From Anaerococcus senegalensis JC48 (lineage in GTDB: Bacteria > Bacillota > Clostridia > Tissierellales > Peptoniphilaceae), in the NCBI RefSeq assembly GCF_000321005.1, contig NZ_HE578908.1, forward strand, positions 173,243 through 213,680: a DNA stretch of 40,438 nt, in the 5' to 3' direction. Positions 1 to 7,981 of the stretch are shown here, piece after piece. The position numbers and the translations under genes were made by a program. The notes beneath the pieces were generated by a model, which searched no databases, was not told where the DNA came from, and saw only the letters and a program-made list of their open reading frames with translations. Every line of letters starts with the position of its first letter. Position 1 is the stretch's first letter.

Positions 1-3
1 ACT

Positions 4-33
4 AAAAAAATCTCAAGCCTAAGCTTGAGATTT
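4..33 (-). terminator. Rho-independent terminator of the glp operon
   Basis: An 11-bp perfect stem (8-18 with 23-33) and a 4-base loop are followed on the minus strand by seven T residues. It lies just past the stop codon of the last gene of the glycerol-3-phosphate operon. Confidence 0.9.
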
Positions 34-47
34 CAATCTTTTTTATT

Positions 48-407
48 TTATTTTCTATTTGCTGTAGCTATTAGAGAAATTCCTGTATCTGCTATATTTT
101 CTATAACTACATCTCCAACATGAACTGGAGCTTTTATTTTTGCCTTATTTATTTCATCCATGGCTTCGTTCATTTTATTTTTTGGAATTGCATCGGCAGT
201 TTTTACTGAAACTGAGTATTCTTTTCCGCCATCAACTTTTACTGTAGAAGTTACTACTCTGACTGGATTTTTTACTTCGTTTCTTGCGTAAACTTCTCCT
301 CTTTTACAAGTATTTCCTGTTACATTTTCTACATTTCCATTTTCATCCATTGTTACTGTTACAAGGCAACCTAGAGGACAATTTATGCAGGTTAATTCTT
401 TTTTCAT
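48..407 (-). CDS. DUF1667 domain protein of the glycerol-3-phosphate oxidation operon
   Basis: This 119-residue protein opens with a cysteine cluster (CINCPLGC, residues 7-14), and a further Cys sits in GNTCKRG near residue 34. Four N-terminal cysteines suggest an iron-sulfur or other metal site; that is inference. The layout matches DUF1667 proteins, which in anaerobic Firmicutes are encoded after two FAD oxidoreductases. Its start overlaps the stop of the upstream oxidoreductase by 4 bases (ATGA), implying translational coupling. It is probably the small electron-transfer or structural subunit of an anaerobic glycerol-3-phosphate dehydrogenase, in the place where enterobacteria encode GlpC. 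No signal peptide or membrane segment is seen. The biochemical role of this family is poorly defined. Confidence 0.85.
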   Translation of the reverse strand: MKKELTCINCPLGCLVTVTMDENGNVENVTGNTCKRGEVYARNEVKNPVRVVTSTVKVDGGKEYSVSVKTADAIPKNKMNEAMDEINKAKIKAPVHVGDVVIENIADTGISLIATANRK

Positions 408-1663
408 ATTTCCTCCAATTTTATTTCTATTTCTTTTGCATTTTCATCTATGTCTTTTTTCTTTAGTATTAAGTTTTCCATTTCACCTGGAGCATATACT
501 AATTTTCTTTTCTTTGTAACTTCTTTTCCATCTACATACATTTTTAAAACTCTATTTTGGTAAACATTATTTACCCTAAATCTTATTATTGCTTCATCTT
601 GCATTGTATCTGGATTTATATATTGTGGGAGGGTATAAGATATTCCATCTCCTGCTTTTAAGTATATTGGATTAGTTTGAGATTTTTGGAATTTATCTTT
701 TATATAATCTGCTGCATTTTTTGCTGCAAGTTCACTTTCTTCTGTTACATAATCTACCAAGTCGTGAACGTGAAGAACATTTCCTGCTGCAAATACTCCA
801 TCAACATTTGTCATTAGTCTATCAGAAACGATAGCTCCTTTTGTTTTTGGATCCATTTCTATGTGAGCTTGTTTGGTAAGTTCGTTTTCTGGTAAAAGTC
901 CTACAGAAAGTAAAATTGTATCACAGTCAAAGTGTTTTTCTGTTCCTGGTATTACTTTCATATTTTCATCAACTTTTGAAAGGGTACATCCTGTTACTCT
1001 TTCATCTCCTTCTATTGATGAGATTGTTGTATTAAAATATAGTGGAATATCAAAATCATCCAAACATTGAACTATATTTCTTTTTAGTCCTCCAGAAAAT
1101 GGCATAATTTCAGCAACACATTGAACGTCTGCACCTTCTAGGGTCATTCTTCTTGCCATTATTAATCCTATATCACCAGATCCCAAAATTACTACTTTTT
1201 TACCTGGCATATAGCCTTCAAGGTTTATCATTCTTTGGGCTGTTCCTGCTGAATATACTCCTGCAGGTCTGCTTCCTGGAATATTTAGGGCTCCTCTTGG
1301 TCTTTCCCTACAACCCATAGCAAGAATTACTGCTTTTGGTTTTATTGTAAACATTCCATTTTCTTCATTCATCAATGTGATTGTTTTATCGTTTGCAAAA
1401 TCTACTACTATTGTATTTAATAAAACATCTATATCTCTTTTTTCAACTTCATCTATAAATCTTTGAGCATATTCAGGACCTGTAAGTTCTTCTTTGAATC
1501 TATGAAGACCAAATCCGTTATGGATACATTGGTTTAAAATTCCACCAAGCATTTCATCTCTTTCAACTACTAATATATTTTTAATTCCTTCATCATAGGC
1601 ACGAGCAGCAGCTCCAAGTCCTGCAGGACCTCCACCTATTACTACTAAATCATAATTTTTCAT
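404..1663 (-). CDS. FAD/NAD-dependent oxidoreductase, GlpB-like subunit position
   Basis: A 419-residue pyridine-nucleotide-disulfide-type flavoprotein. The FAD-binding Rossmann motif GGGPAGLGAAA is at residues 10-20, a second nucleotide-binding motif GSGDIG is near residue 170, and the C-terminal FAD contact resembles GVFAAGN near 320. No redox CxxC pair typical of thioredoxin reductases is visible. It lies between a GlpA-like oxidase with a [2Fe-2S] domain and a DUF1667 protein, 12 bases after the former and overlapping the latter. That trio is the usual anaerobic glycerol-3-phosphate dehydrogenase arrangement in Clostridia-like bacteria. Its likely job is to pass electrons from glycerol-3-phosphate oxidation to NAD or another acceptor; which acceptor is unknown. 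Confidence 0.88.
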   Translation of the reverse strand: MKNYDLVVIGGGPAGLGAAARAYDEGIKNILVVERDEMLGGILNQCIHNGFGLHRFKEELTGPEYAQRFIDEVEKRDIDVLLNTIVVDFANDKTITLMNEENGMFTIKPKAVILAMGCRERPRGALNIPGSRPAGVYSAGTAQRMINLEGYMPGKKVVILGSGDIGLIMARRMTLEGADVQCVAEIMPFSGGLKRNIVQCLDDFDIPLYFNTTISSIEGDERVTGCTLSKVDENMKVIPGTEKHFDCDTILLSVGLLPENELTKQAHIEMDPKTKGAIVSDRLMTNVDGVFAAGNVLHVHDLVDYVTEESELAAKNAADYIKDKFQKSQTNPIYLKAGDGISYTLPQYINPDTMQDEAIIRFRVNNVYQNRVLKMYVDGKEVTKKRKLVYAPGEMENLILKKKDIDENAKEIEIKLEEI

Positions 1664-1675
1664 CTCAAATGCTCC

Positions 1676-3097
1676 TTACTTTACATGTCCTTTTATGTAG
1701 TAAGAATCTTTTCCATTTTTTACTACATCGTCATAATTTACACCAGTTTCTCTTGCAATAATTTCCATAACTCTTGGTAGGCAGAAACCTCCTTGGCATC
1801 TTCCTGCTGTTGCTCTTACTCTTCTTTTTACACCATCAACAGTTCTTGCTCCAAGTGGACGATTTATCGCATCAACAATTTCACCTTCTGTTATAGATTC
1901 ACACCTACAAATAATTTTTCCGTATCTCTTATCTTTTTTGATTAATTTGTCATGTTCTTCTAAACTTAATTCACTTGTTTTAGGTGTTGGTTTCCTATCA
2001 TAGGTAAAATCTTTATTTTCTTCTAAATTTAATTTTTCATTTACAAGATTTGCCATGTATTCGCCAATAGCTGGTGCTGATGTTAGACCAGGAGACTCAA
2101 TTCCTACACAGTCAAAAAATCCATCAAGGCTTTCTTTTAAAATAAAGTCTCCACTAACTTCGTGGGCTCTATTTCCTGAAAATGATGTTATTACCATTCT
2201 TACAGGAACATTTTTAACTGTATTATTTGATTTTTCAACAACTTCTTCTATGTGTTCTCTTGTTGAACGTCTGTCGTGTTTATCATCTATAAAGTCTGAT
2301 GTTGGGCCTACAAGGGTGTTTTCATCAATTGTTGGTGTTACAAGAATTCCCTTACCTTTTTCTGTAGGAAGGTTAAACATTACATGATTTACAAAACCCT
2401 TTGTATCCTTATCTAATAGTAAATATTCTCCACGTCTTGCCTTAATTTCAAATTTTTCATCTGAAACTTGGTTGTGAATTTCATCTGCATAAACTCCTGC
2501 AGCATTTACTATTGCTTTTGTCTTATATGTATTATTTTCAGTAGTAACTTCCCAATAACCATCTTTTTTTTCTGTTTTTACTACTTTTTCATTAAATTTA
2601 TAATCAATCCCGTTTATGTTAGAAACTTCTGCAAATGCTATATTCATTAAAAATGGATCTACAATTCCTGCCTCTTTTGAATAAAGGGCTGCAACTACAT
2701 CATCTGTTATATTTGGTTCCATTTCTAAGATTTTATCTCTATTTATAATTTCCATTCCTGAAACGCCATTTTCAATTCCTTGGTCATAAAGGGCTTGTAG
2801 TTTTGGCATATCTTCTTCGCTGTGGCAAAGAACAAAGGTTCCAATTTTTTTGTAAGGGAAAGATAATTTTTTTGCTTCCTCTTCCATCATGTGGTTTCCT
2901 CTTACATTCATTTTTGCTTTCATTGTGCCTGGTTTTGCATCATAACCACCGTGGCAGATTGCTGAATTTGCTTTTGATGTTTCTGTACATACATCTTCAT
3001 TTTTTTCTAAAACTAAGAAATTTCCTTTTTTCTTTGATAGTTGGTAGGCTACAGATGTTCCTGTTACTCCTGCTCCTATAATTATTGCATCAAACAT
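1676..3097 (-). CDS. Glycerol-3-phosphate dehydrogenase-type FAD oxidoreductase with C-terminal BFD-like [2Fe-2S] domain
   Basis: A 473-residue protein with an N-terminal FAD motif (IIIGAGVTGTSVAYQL) and a GlpA/GlpO-like substrate domain. The C-terminal BFD-like domain has two Cys pairs, CRC near residue 412 and RCQGGFC near residue 446, expected to bind a [2Fe-2S] cluster. It probably oxidises glycerol-3-phosphate to dihydroxyacetone phosphate. The reading frame stays open 25 codons further upstream, but that stretch is the leader hairpin. The ATG at 3097 is preceded by GAAAGGA at a good distance and starts directly at the FAD fold. The gene has its own promoter (3196-3224) and an attenuator hairpin (3125-3167), as expected for GlpP control. 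Confidence 0.88.
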   Translation of the reverse strand: MFDAIIIGAGVTGTSVAYQLSKKKGNFLVLEKNEDVCTETSKANSAICHGGYDAKPGTMKAKMNVRGNHMMEEEAKKLSFPYKKIGTFVLCHSEEDMPKLQALYDQGIENGVSGMEIINRDKILEMEPNITDDVVAALYSKEAGIVDPFLMNIAFAEVSNINGIDYKFNEKVVKTEKKDGYWEVTTENNTYKTKAIVNAAGVYADEIHNQVSDEKFEIKARRGEYLLLDKDTKGFVNHVMFNLPTEKGKGILVTPTIDENTLVGPTSDFIDDKHDRRSTREHIEEVVEKSNNTVKNVPVRMVITSFSGNRAHEVSGDFILKESLDGFFDCVGIESPGLTSAPAIGEYMANLVNEKLNLEENKDFTYDRKPTPKTSELSLEEHDKLIKKDKRYGKIICRCESITEGEIVDAINRPLGARTVDGVKRRVRATAGRCQGGFCLPRVMEIIARETGVNYDDVVKNGKDSYYIKGHVK

Positions 3098-3124
3098 ATT
3101 TTTTCCTTTCATTATAAATTTAAA

Positions 3125-3167
3125 TGAAAAAAAGCAAGCTAAAGTAGGGCTTACTTCAACTCGCTTT
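3125..3167 (-). promoter_or_regulatory. Leader terminator/antiterminator of the G3P dehydrogenase operon (GlpP target)
   Basis: Between promoter and start codon lies a 16-bp stem (3152-3167 with 3131-3146, a few G-U pairs) with a 5-base loop, followed on the minus strand by a run of seven T residues. It is a complete intrinsic terminator inside a leader of about 90 bases. In Bacillus, GlpP with glycerol-3-phosphate antiterminates a comparable leader terminator before glpD. With a glpP gene 1.6 kb away, the same control is inferred. The 5' side of the stem begins GAGAAAGCGAGT, nearly repeated in the glpP leader. Confidence 0.82.
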
Positions 3168-3195
3168 CTCATCGCTTTATTTACTTGTTAACTAT

Positions 3196-3224
3196 ATTAT
3201 AGTACAATTTTTATAATTTGTAAA
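3196..3224 (-). promoter_or_regulatory. Sigma-A promoter of the G3P dehydrogenase operon
   Basis: On the minus strand TTTACA (3219-3224) is separated by 17 bases from a consensus TATAAT (3196-3201). It sits immediately after the glpK stop codon and drives the leader that carries the attenuator hairpin. Confidence 0.85.
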
Positions 3225-3225
3225 A

Positions 3226-5315
<2,090 letters not shown>

Positions 5316-5332
5316 TTCTCCTCCAAATACAC

Positions 5333-5367
5333 AAAGCGAGACCTATTTTTTTAATAAGTACTCGCTT
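5333..5367 (-). promoter_or_regulatory. glpP leader hairpin, possible GlpP autoregulatory site
   Basis: On the minus strand AAGCGAG (5361-5367) pairs with CTCGCTT (5333-5339). The pairing extends through TACTTATT/AATAGGT with one bulge and wobble pairs. The 5' arm GAGAAGCGAGTACTT closely matches the 5' arm of the downstream attenuator (GAGAAAGCGAGTTGAAG). Only a weak T-rich tract follows before the ribosome site, so it may act as an attenuator or sequester translation. A regulatory role is inference. Confidence 0.6.
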
Positions 5368-5391
5368 CTCCAATATATTTATTACATTTTC

Positions 5392-5420
5392 ATTTTAACA
5401 TATAACTTTTTTAAATGCAA
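5392..5420 (-). promoter_or_regulatory. Promoter of glpP-glpK
   Basis: Minus strand TTGCAT (5415-5420), a 17-base spacer and TAAAAT (5392-5397), the latter preceded by TG in extended -10 style. It lies upstream of the hairpin leader. Confidence 0.7.
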
Positions 5421-5458
5421 ACAATTTCACAGAATCTTCTTAAACAATTTTTCAAAAT

Positions 5459-5483
5459 AAAAAGATGGAAAATCCATCTTTTT
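5459..5483 (-). terminator. Intrinsic terminator behind the partial sugar-transferase copy
   Basis: A perfect stem of 11 bp (5459-5469 with 5473-5483) and a 3-base loop, with A and T runs inside the stem ends. Its distal arm overlaps the stop codon of the gene remnant, so it was probably the original terminator of the sugar transferase gene. Confidence 0.75.
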
Positions 5484-5560
5484 ATTTAAAATCTTCTTCG
5501 CTTCTTTTTCCTTCTCTTATTCCACCTCCAAATATTACGGCAAGGATTGTTTTTAAAAAT
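5479..5560. repeat. 82-bp direct repeat, copy 1 (partial sugar transferase 3' end)
   Basis: This stretch matches 6275-6356 at 78 of 82 positions by eye, and the first 45 bases are identical. It is the 3' end plus a few downstream bases of the sugar transferase gene. The two copies lie 796 bp apart and flank the SdpI-like gene. Confidence 0.9.
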
Positions 5561-5562
5561 CT
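5482..5562 (-). pseudogene. 3' fragment of an undecaprenyl-phosphate sugar transferase
   Basis: Only the last 26 codons of a sugar transferase remain, ending REGKRSEEDFK exactly like the complete gene at 6278-6886. Three residues differ in the preserved part (Leu for Pro, Gly for Glu, Arg for Leu). No start codon or ribosome site precedes it. It is best read as the original 3' end, left behind when an insertion supplied a second 3' end, or as a partial duplication. Confidence 0.8.
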
Positions 5563-5575
5563 TTTTATTAACTTA

Positions 5576-6106
5576 CTATTTGTTATATCTTTCTAGATTT
5601 AAATAGTTATATATAGAATAAATAACTGGAATTACTAACCATATTATAAATGTAACTATAATAGTATTTTCTATATCATAGTAATTTTGTAAAATAATTA
5701 ATAGACATGCCATTGGAATGCTTAAATAAAATAGTAACCTGTGGGTATTAATCCAATTTTTTTCGCTTGACCTAGTAGAAAATATTCTTATTCCAAAAAA
5801 AGCATTATATGGTATAAGTGTGCTTAAAAAACCAATAGTGACCATAATTAAAGCTATAATTATAGGATAAGTGCTTTGCTTAATATTTACTTTTTCTATA
5901 AATATACTATAAAATACTAACACTAAAATTGGAATTAACATTATTAATTTATTAAATTTACTGTAGTTTTTATTATCAAATATTATACCTGTAGCAATTA
6001 TTATTAGATAAATAAGATCTACTATATTAGATGAATTTGTGCTACATACATGATAAATTAATAAAAGAATTGTTAAAAGCGTAAAAATTAATATTCTTTT
6101 TTTCAT
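5576..6106 (-). CDS. SdpI family membrane protein (immunity-like)
   Basis: A 176-residue protein with about five or six hydrophobic segments. The segment FFGIRIFSTRSSEKNWINTH near residues 105-124 matches the conserved FGIRTPWTLSSE-W--TH block of SdpI proteins. In Bacillus subtilis SdpI protects against the SdpC toxin and also acts as a signal receptor; many relatives are uncharacterised. The start is an ATG preceded by AGGGAGAG. The gene is alone between two copies of the sugar-transferase 3' end and so looks like a recent insertion. No SdpC-like toxin gene was found nearby. The immunity role is an inference from the family. Confidence 0.78.
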   Translation of the reverse strand: MKKRILIFTLLTILLLIYHVCSTNSSNIVDLIYLIIIATGIIFDNKNYSKFNKLIMLIPILVLVFYSIFIEKVNIKQSTYPIIIALIMVTIGFLSTLIPYNAFFGIRIFSTRSSEKNWINTHRLLFYLSIPMACLLIILQNYYDIENTIIVTFIIWLVIPVIYSIYNYLNLERYNK

Positions 6107-6218
6107 ACTATCTCTCCCTTACTTATTATAGTTCAAATACTTATATTTTAATATTAATACTAATACATATATATATGCAAATTTTTTTAGAGTTTTCTAA
6201 CTTTATAATTATATGAAC

Positions 6219-6256
6219 TAAAAAAAGCTAAATCTTAAATTAATAGATTTAGCTTT
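6219..6256 (-). terminator. Terminator of the sugar transferase gene
   Basis: A 12-bp perfect stem (6224-6235 with 6245-6256) and a 9-base loop are followed on the minus strand by a T run. It is the second terminator associated with this gene's 3' end; the other is at 5459-5483. Confidence 0.88.
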
Positions 6257-6274
6257 CAATATGGAATTATTTTG

Positions 6275-6356
6275 TTTTTATTTAAAATCTTCTTCGCTTC
6301 TTTTTCCTTCTCTTATTCCTTCTCCAAATATTACGGCAGGTATTGTTTTTAAAAAT
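6275..6356. repeat. 82-bp direct repeat, copy 2 (within the intact sugar transferase)
   Basis: Partner of 5479-5560. It comprises the last codons, the stop and the adjacent T-rich bases of the intact sugar transferase gene. Confidence 0.9.
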
Positions 6357-6886
6357 AATTTTATATCATCTACAAAGTTTATATTTTTTGCGTAAAGTCC
6401 ATCCATTTTAGCCTTTTGTCTTGGGGGTAAGTCATCTCTTCCTGAAATTTGAGCAAGGCCTGTTATGCCCGGTTTTACCCCGCAAGCACCGTATTCTTCT
6501 CTTAAATTTAAAAGTTTTTCTTCTTTTAATATTACAGGTCTTGGACCCACAAAGGACATATCACCTTTTAAGATATTATATATTTGTGGGATTTCATCTA
6601 TTGATGTTTTTCTTATAAATTTTCCAAAAGGAGTTATATAATTTTCTGGATTTTCAAGTTCCCATGTTGATGCGTTTTGGGGAGCTGTTGTTCTCATGGA
6701 CCTAAATTTATAACACTTAAATGGTTTTCTATTTCTTCCTGATCTTTCTTGGATAAATAGGACAGGAGCCTTTGGCTCCTTTATTTTTATTATTATCGCT
6801 GTGATAAGAATTATTGGACTTAAAAATACTAAGGCAAATACAGCTAGTATTTTGTCCAGTATAAATTTTATATGATTTTCGTACAT
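6278..6886 (-). CDS. Undecaprenyl-phosphate sugar phosphotransferase (bacterial sugar transferase family)
   Basis: A 202-residue member of the PglC/WbaP/EpsL-type family (PF02397), which starts assembly of surface polysaccharide or glycoprotein glycans by moving a sugar-1-phosphate to undecaprenyl phosphate. It has one N-terminal membrane helix (residues 10-33) and the motifs KCYKFRSMR, IRKTSIDEIPQ, GDMSFVGPRP and KPGITGLAQISGR. The start ATG follows AAGGAGA. No other glycan gene adjoins it, so it is a lone initiating enzyme in this window. Its sugar substrate cannot be read from sequence. The 3' end is duplicated downstream. Confidence 0.93.
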   Translation of the reverse strand: MYENHIKFILDKILAVFALVFLSPIILITAIIIKIKEPKAPVLFIQERSGRNRKPFKCYKFRSMRTTAPQNASTWELENPENYITPFGKFIRKTSIDEIPQIYNILKGDMSFVGPRPVILKEEKLLNLREEYGACGVKPGITGLAQISGRDDLPPRQKAKMDGLYAKNINFVDDIKLFLKTIPAVIFGEGIREGKRSEEDFK

Positions 6887-6917
6887 ATTTTCTCCTTAAC
6901 ACAAATTATTTTCTGTG

Positions 6918-7625
6918 TTAATCTTTTATAAATAAATTTTTTTCTTCTTCGCTAAGTTCCCTGTATTGACCTGGGTTTAGGCTTTGATCTAATTCTAGAT
7001 CTCCTATAGCGAGTCTTTTTAATTTTATAACTTCATTGTCATTGTTTGAAAATAATCTTTTTACTAAATGAAATTTACCTTCTGTTACATATACATAGGC
7101 TTTTTTCTCTCCTATTATATCAAGTTTTGCACTTCTTGCATAATAGTCATCTTCTTTAATATATACTCCATCATTAAAAATTTCAACTAAGGATGGATCT
7201 ATTTTTTTGGATGTTTCAACTTGGTATTTTTTCCAAATATTTGAGTTTGGACTTATGACCTTGTGGATAAATTTTCCATCTGTTGATAATAATAAAAGTC
7301 CTGTGGTATCTTTATCAAGTCGTCCTGCTATGGCAAGGTCCAAATTTAAATAAAATTCATCTAAATCGCTCATTACTGTCCCATCTAGTTCGTTTGATTG
7401 ACAAATAAGCCCTTCTCTTTTGTTCATCATTATATAAATATTATCAAAATAATCTACAAGCTCACCCATATAAATGACCTCGTCCAAGTTTGGGTCAACT
7501 TTTACTGATGAATCTTTTACAATTTGACCATTTATTACCAGTTCACCTTTTTTTGCATTTCTTTTTATATTTTTTCTTGTATCTAAATTGGCATTTCCAA
7601 TCATCTTATCTACTCTCATTATCAT
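6918..7625 (-). CDS. RsuA/RluB-family pseudouridine synthase
   Basis: A 235-residue RNA pseudouridine synthase. An S4 RNA-binding domain occupies about residues 1-55 (MRVDKMIGN to LVINGQIVKDSS). The catalytic block AGRLDKDTTGLLLL near residues 98-111 contains the expected active-site Asp. The C-terminal KFHLVKRLF and LKRLAIGDLEL motifs fit the family. The target is likely a single rRNA uridine, but which one is not readable. The ATG at 7625 has AGGAG 6 bases upstream and is preferred over the ATG at 7619. Its start lies 20 bases inside the end of the PadR gene, so the two are co-transcribed. Confidence 0.9.
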   Translation of the reverse strand: MIMRVDKMIGNANLDTRKNIKRNAKKGELVINGQIVKDSSVKVDPNLDEVIYMGELVDYFDNIYIMMNKREGLICQSNELDGTVMSDLDEFYLNLDLAIAGRLDKDTTGLLLLSTDGKFIHKVISPNSNIWKKYQVETSKKIDPSLVEIFNDGVYIKEDDYYARSAKLDIIGEKKAYVYVTEGKFHLVKRLFSNNDNEVIKLKRLAIGDLELDQSLNPGQYRELSEEEKNLFIKD

Positions 7626-7941
7626 TTTTTACTCCTAAAATATTTCTTACATTTTCTTCAAGTTCCAAAAAGTCTTTTGAAAAATCTATCAAATATTCCT
7701 CCCCTTTTGGAGTTATATAATAATATTTTCTTTTTGGTCCAACTTTAGATTTTTCTTTTGATGAAAATATAAGTCCTTTTTTTGATAGTCTTTGCAAAAT
7801 AGGATAAACTGTTGATTCTGTCATATTGTAAAAACCATTTAACCTTAAAGTTTCTACTATTTCATATCCGTATGTTTCTTTATCTTTTATAATTTTTAGA
7901 ATTACCCCTTCGATAACTCCCTTTAGCATTTGAGATTTCAT
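7606..7941 (-). CDS. PadR-family transcriptional regulator
   Basis: A 111-residue winged-helix protein with the PadR signature: ILKIIKDKETYGYEI in the first helices, TESTVYPILQRLSKKGLI as recognition helix and wing, and KRKYYYITPKGEEYL. It is short, without the long C-terminal dimerisation helix of larger PadR proteins, as in PadR-s2 types. The frame opens six codons earlier, but the ATG at 7941 has AGGTGA 5 bases upstream and starts at the usual MKSQMLKG. Neighbours give no clear target; PadR genes often control adjacent transporters or themselves. It overlaps the pseudouridine synthase gene by 20 bases. Confidence 0.9.
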   Translation of the reverse strand: MKSQMLKGVIEGVILKIIKDKETYGYEIVETLRLNGFYNMTESTVYPILQRLSKKGLIFSSKEKSKVGPKRKYYYITPKGEEYLIDFSKDFLELEENVRNILGVKNDNESR

Positions 7942-7981
7942 TTTATCACCTAAGAACATTGTATTACATAGTAGATCATAT

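Noticed and set aside
3098-3172. In-frame extension of the FAD oxidoreductase by 25 codons
   Set aside because: This stretch forms the leader terminator, and the ATG at 3097 has a proper ribosome site and begins at the FAD fold.
7606-7959. Link of the PadR regulator to a nearby bacteriocin or transporter gene
   Set aside because: Its neighbours are housekeeping genes and the bacteriocin-like locus is about 30 kb away; no shared operator was seen.
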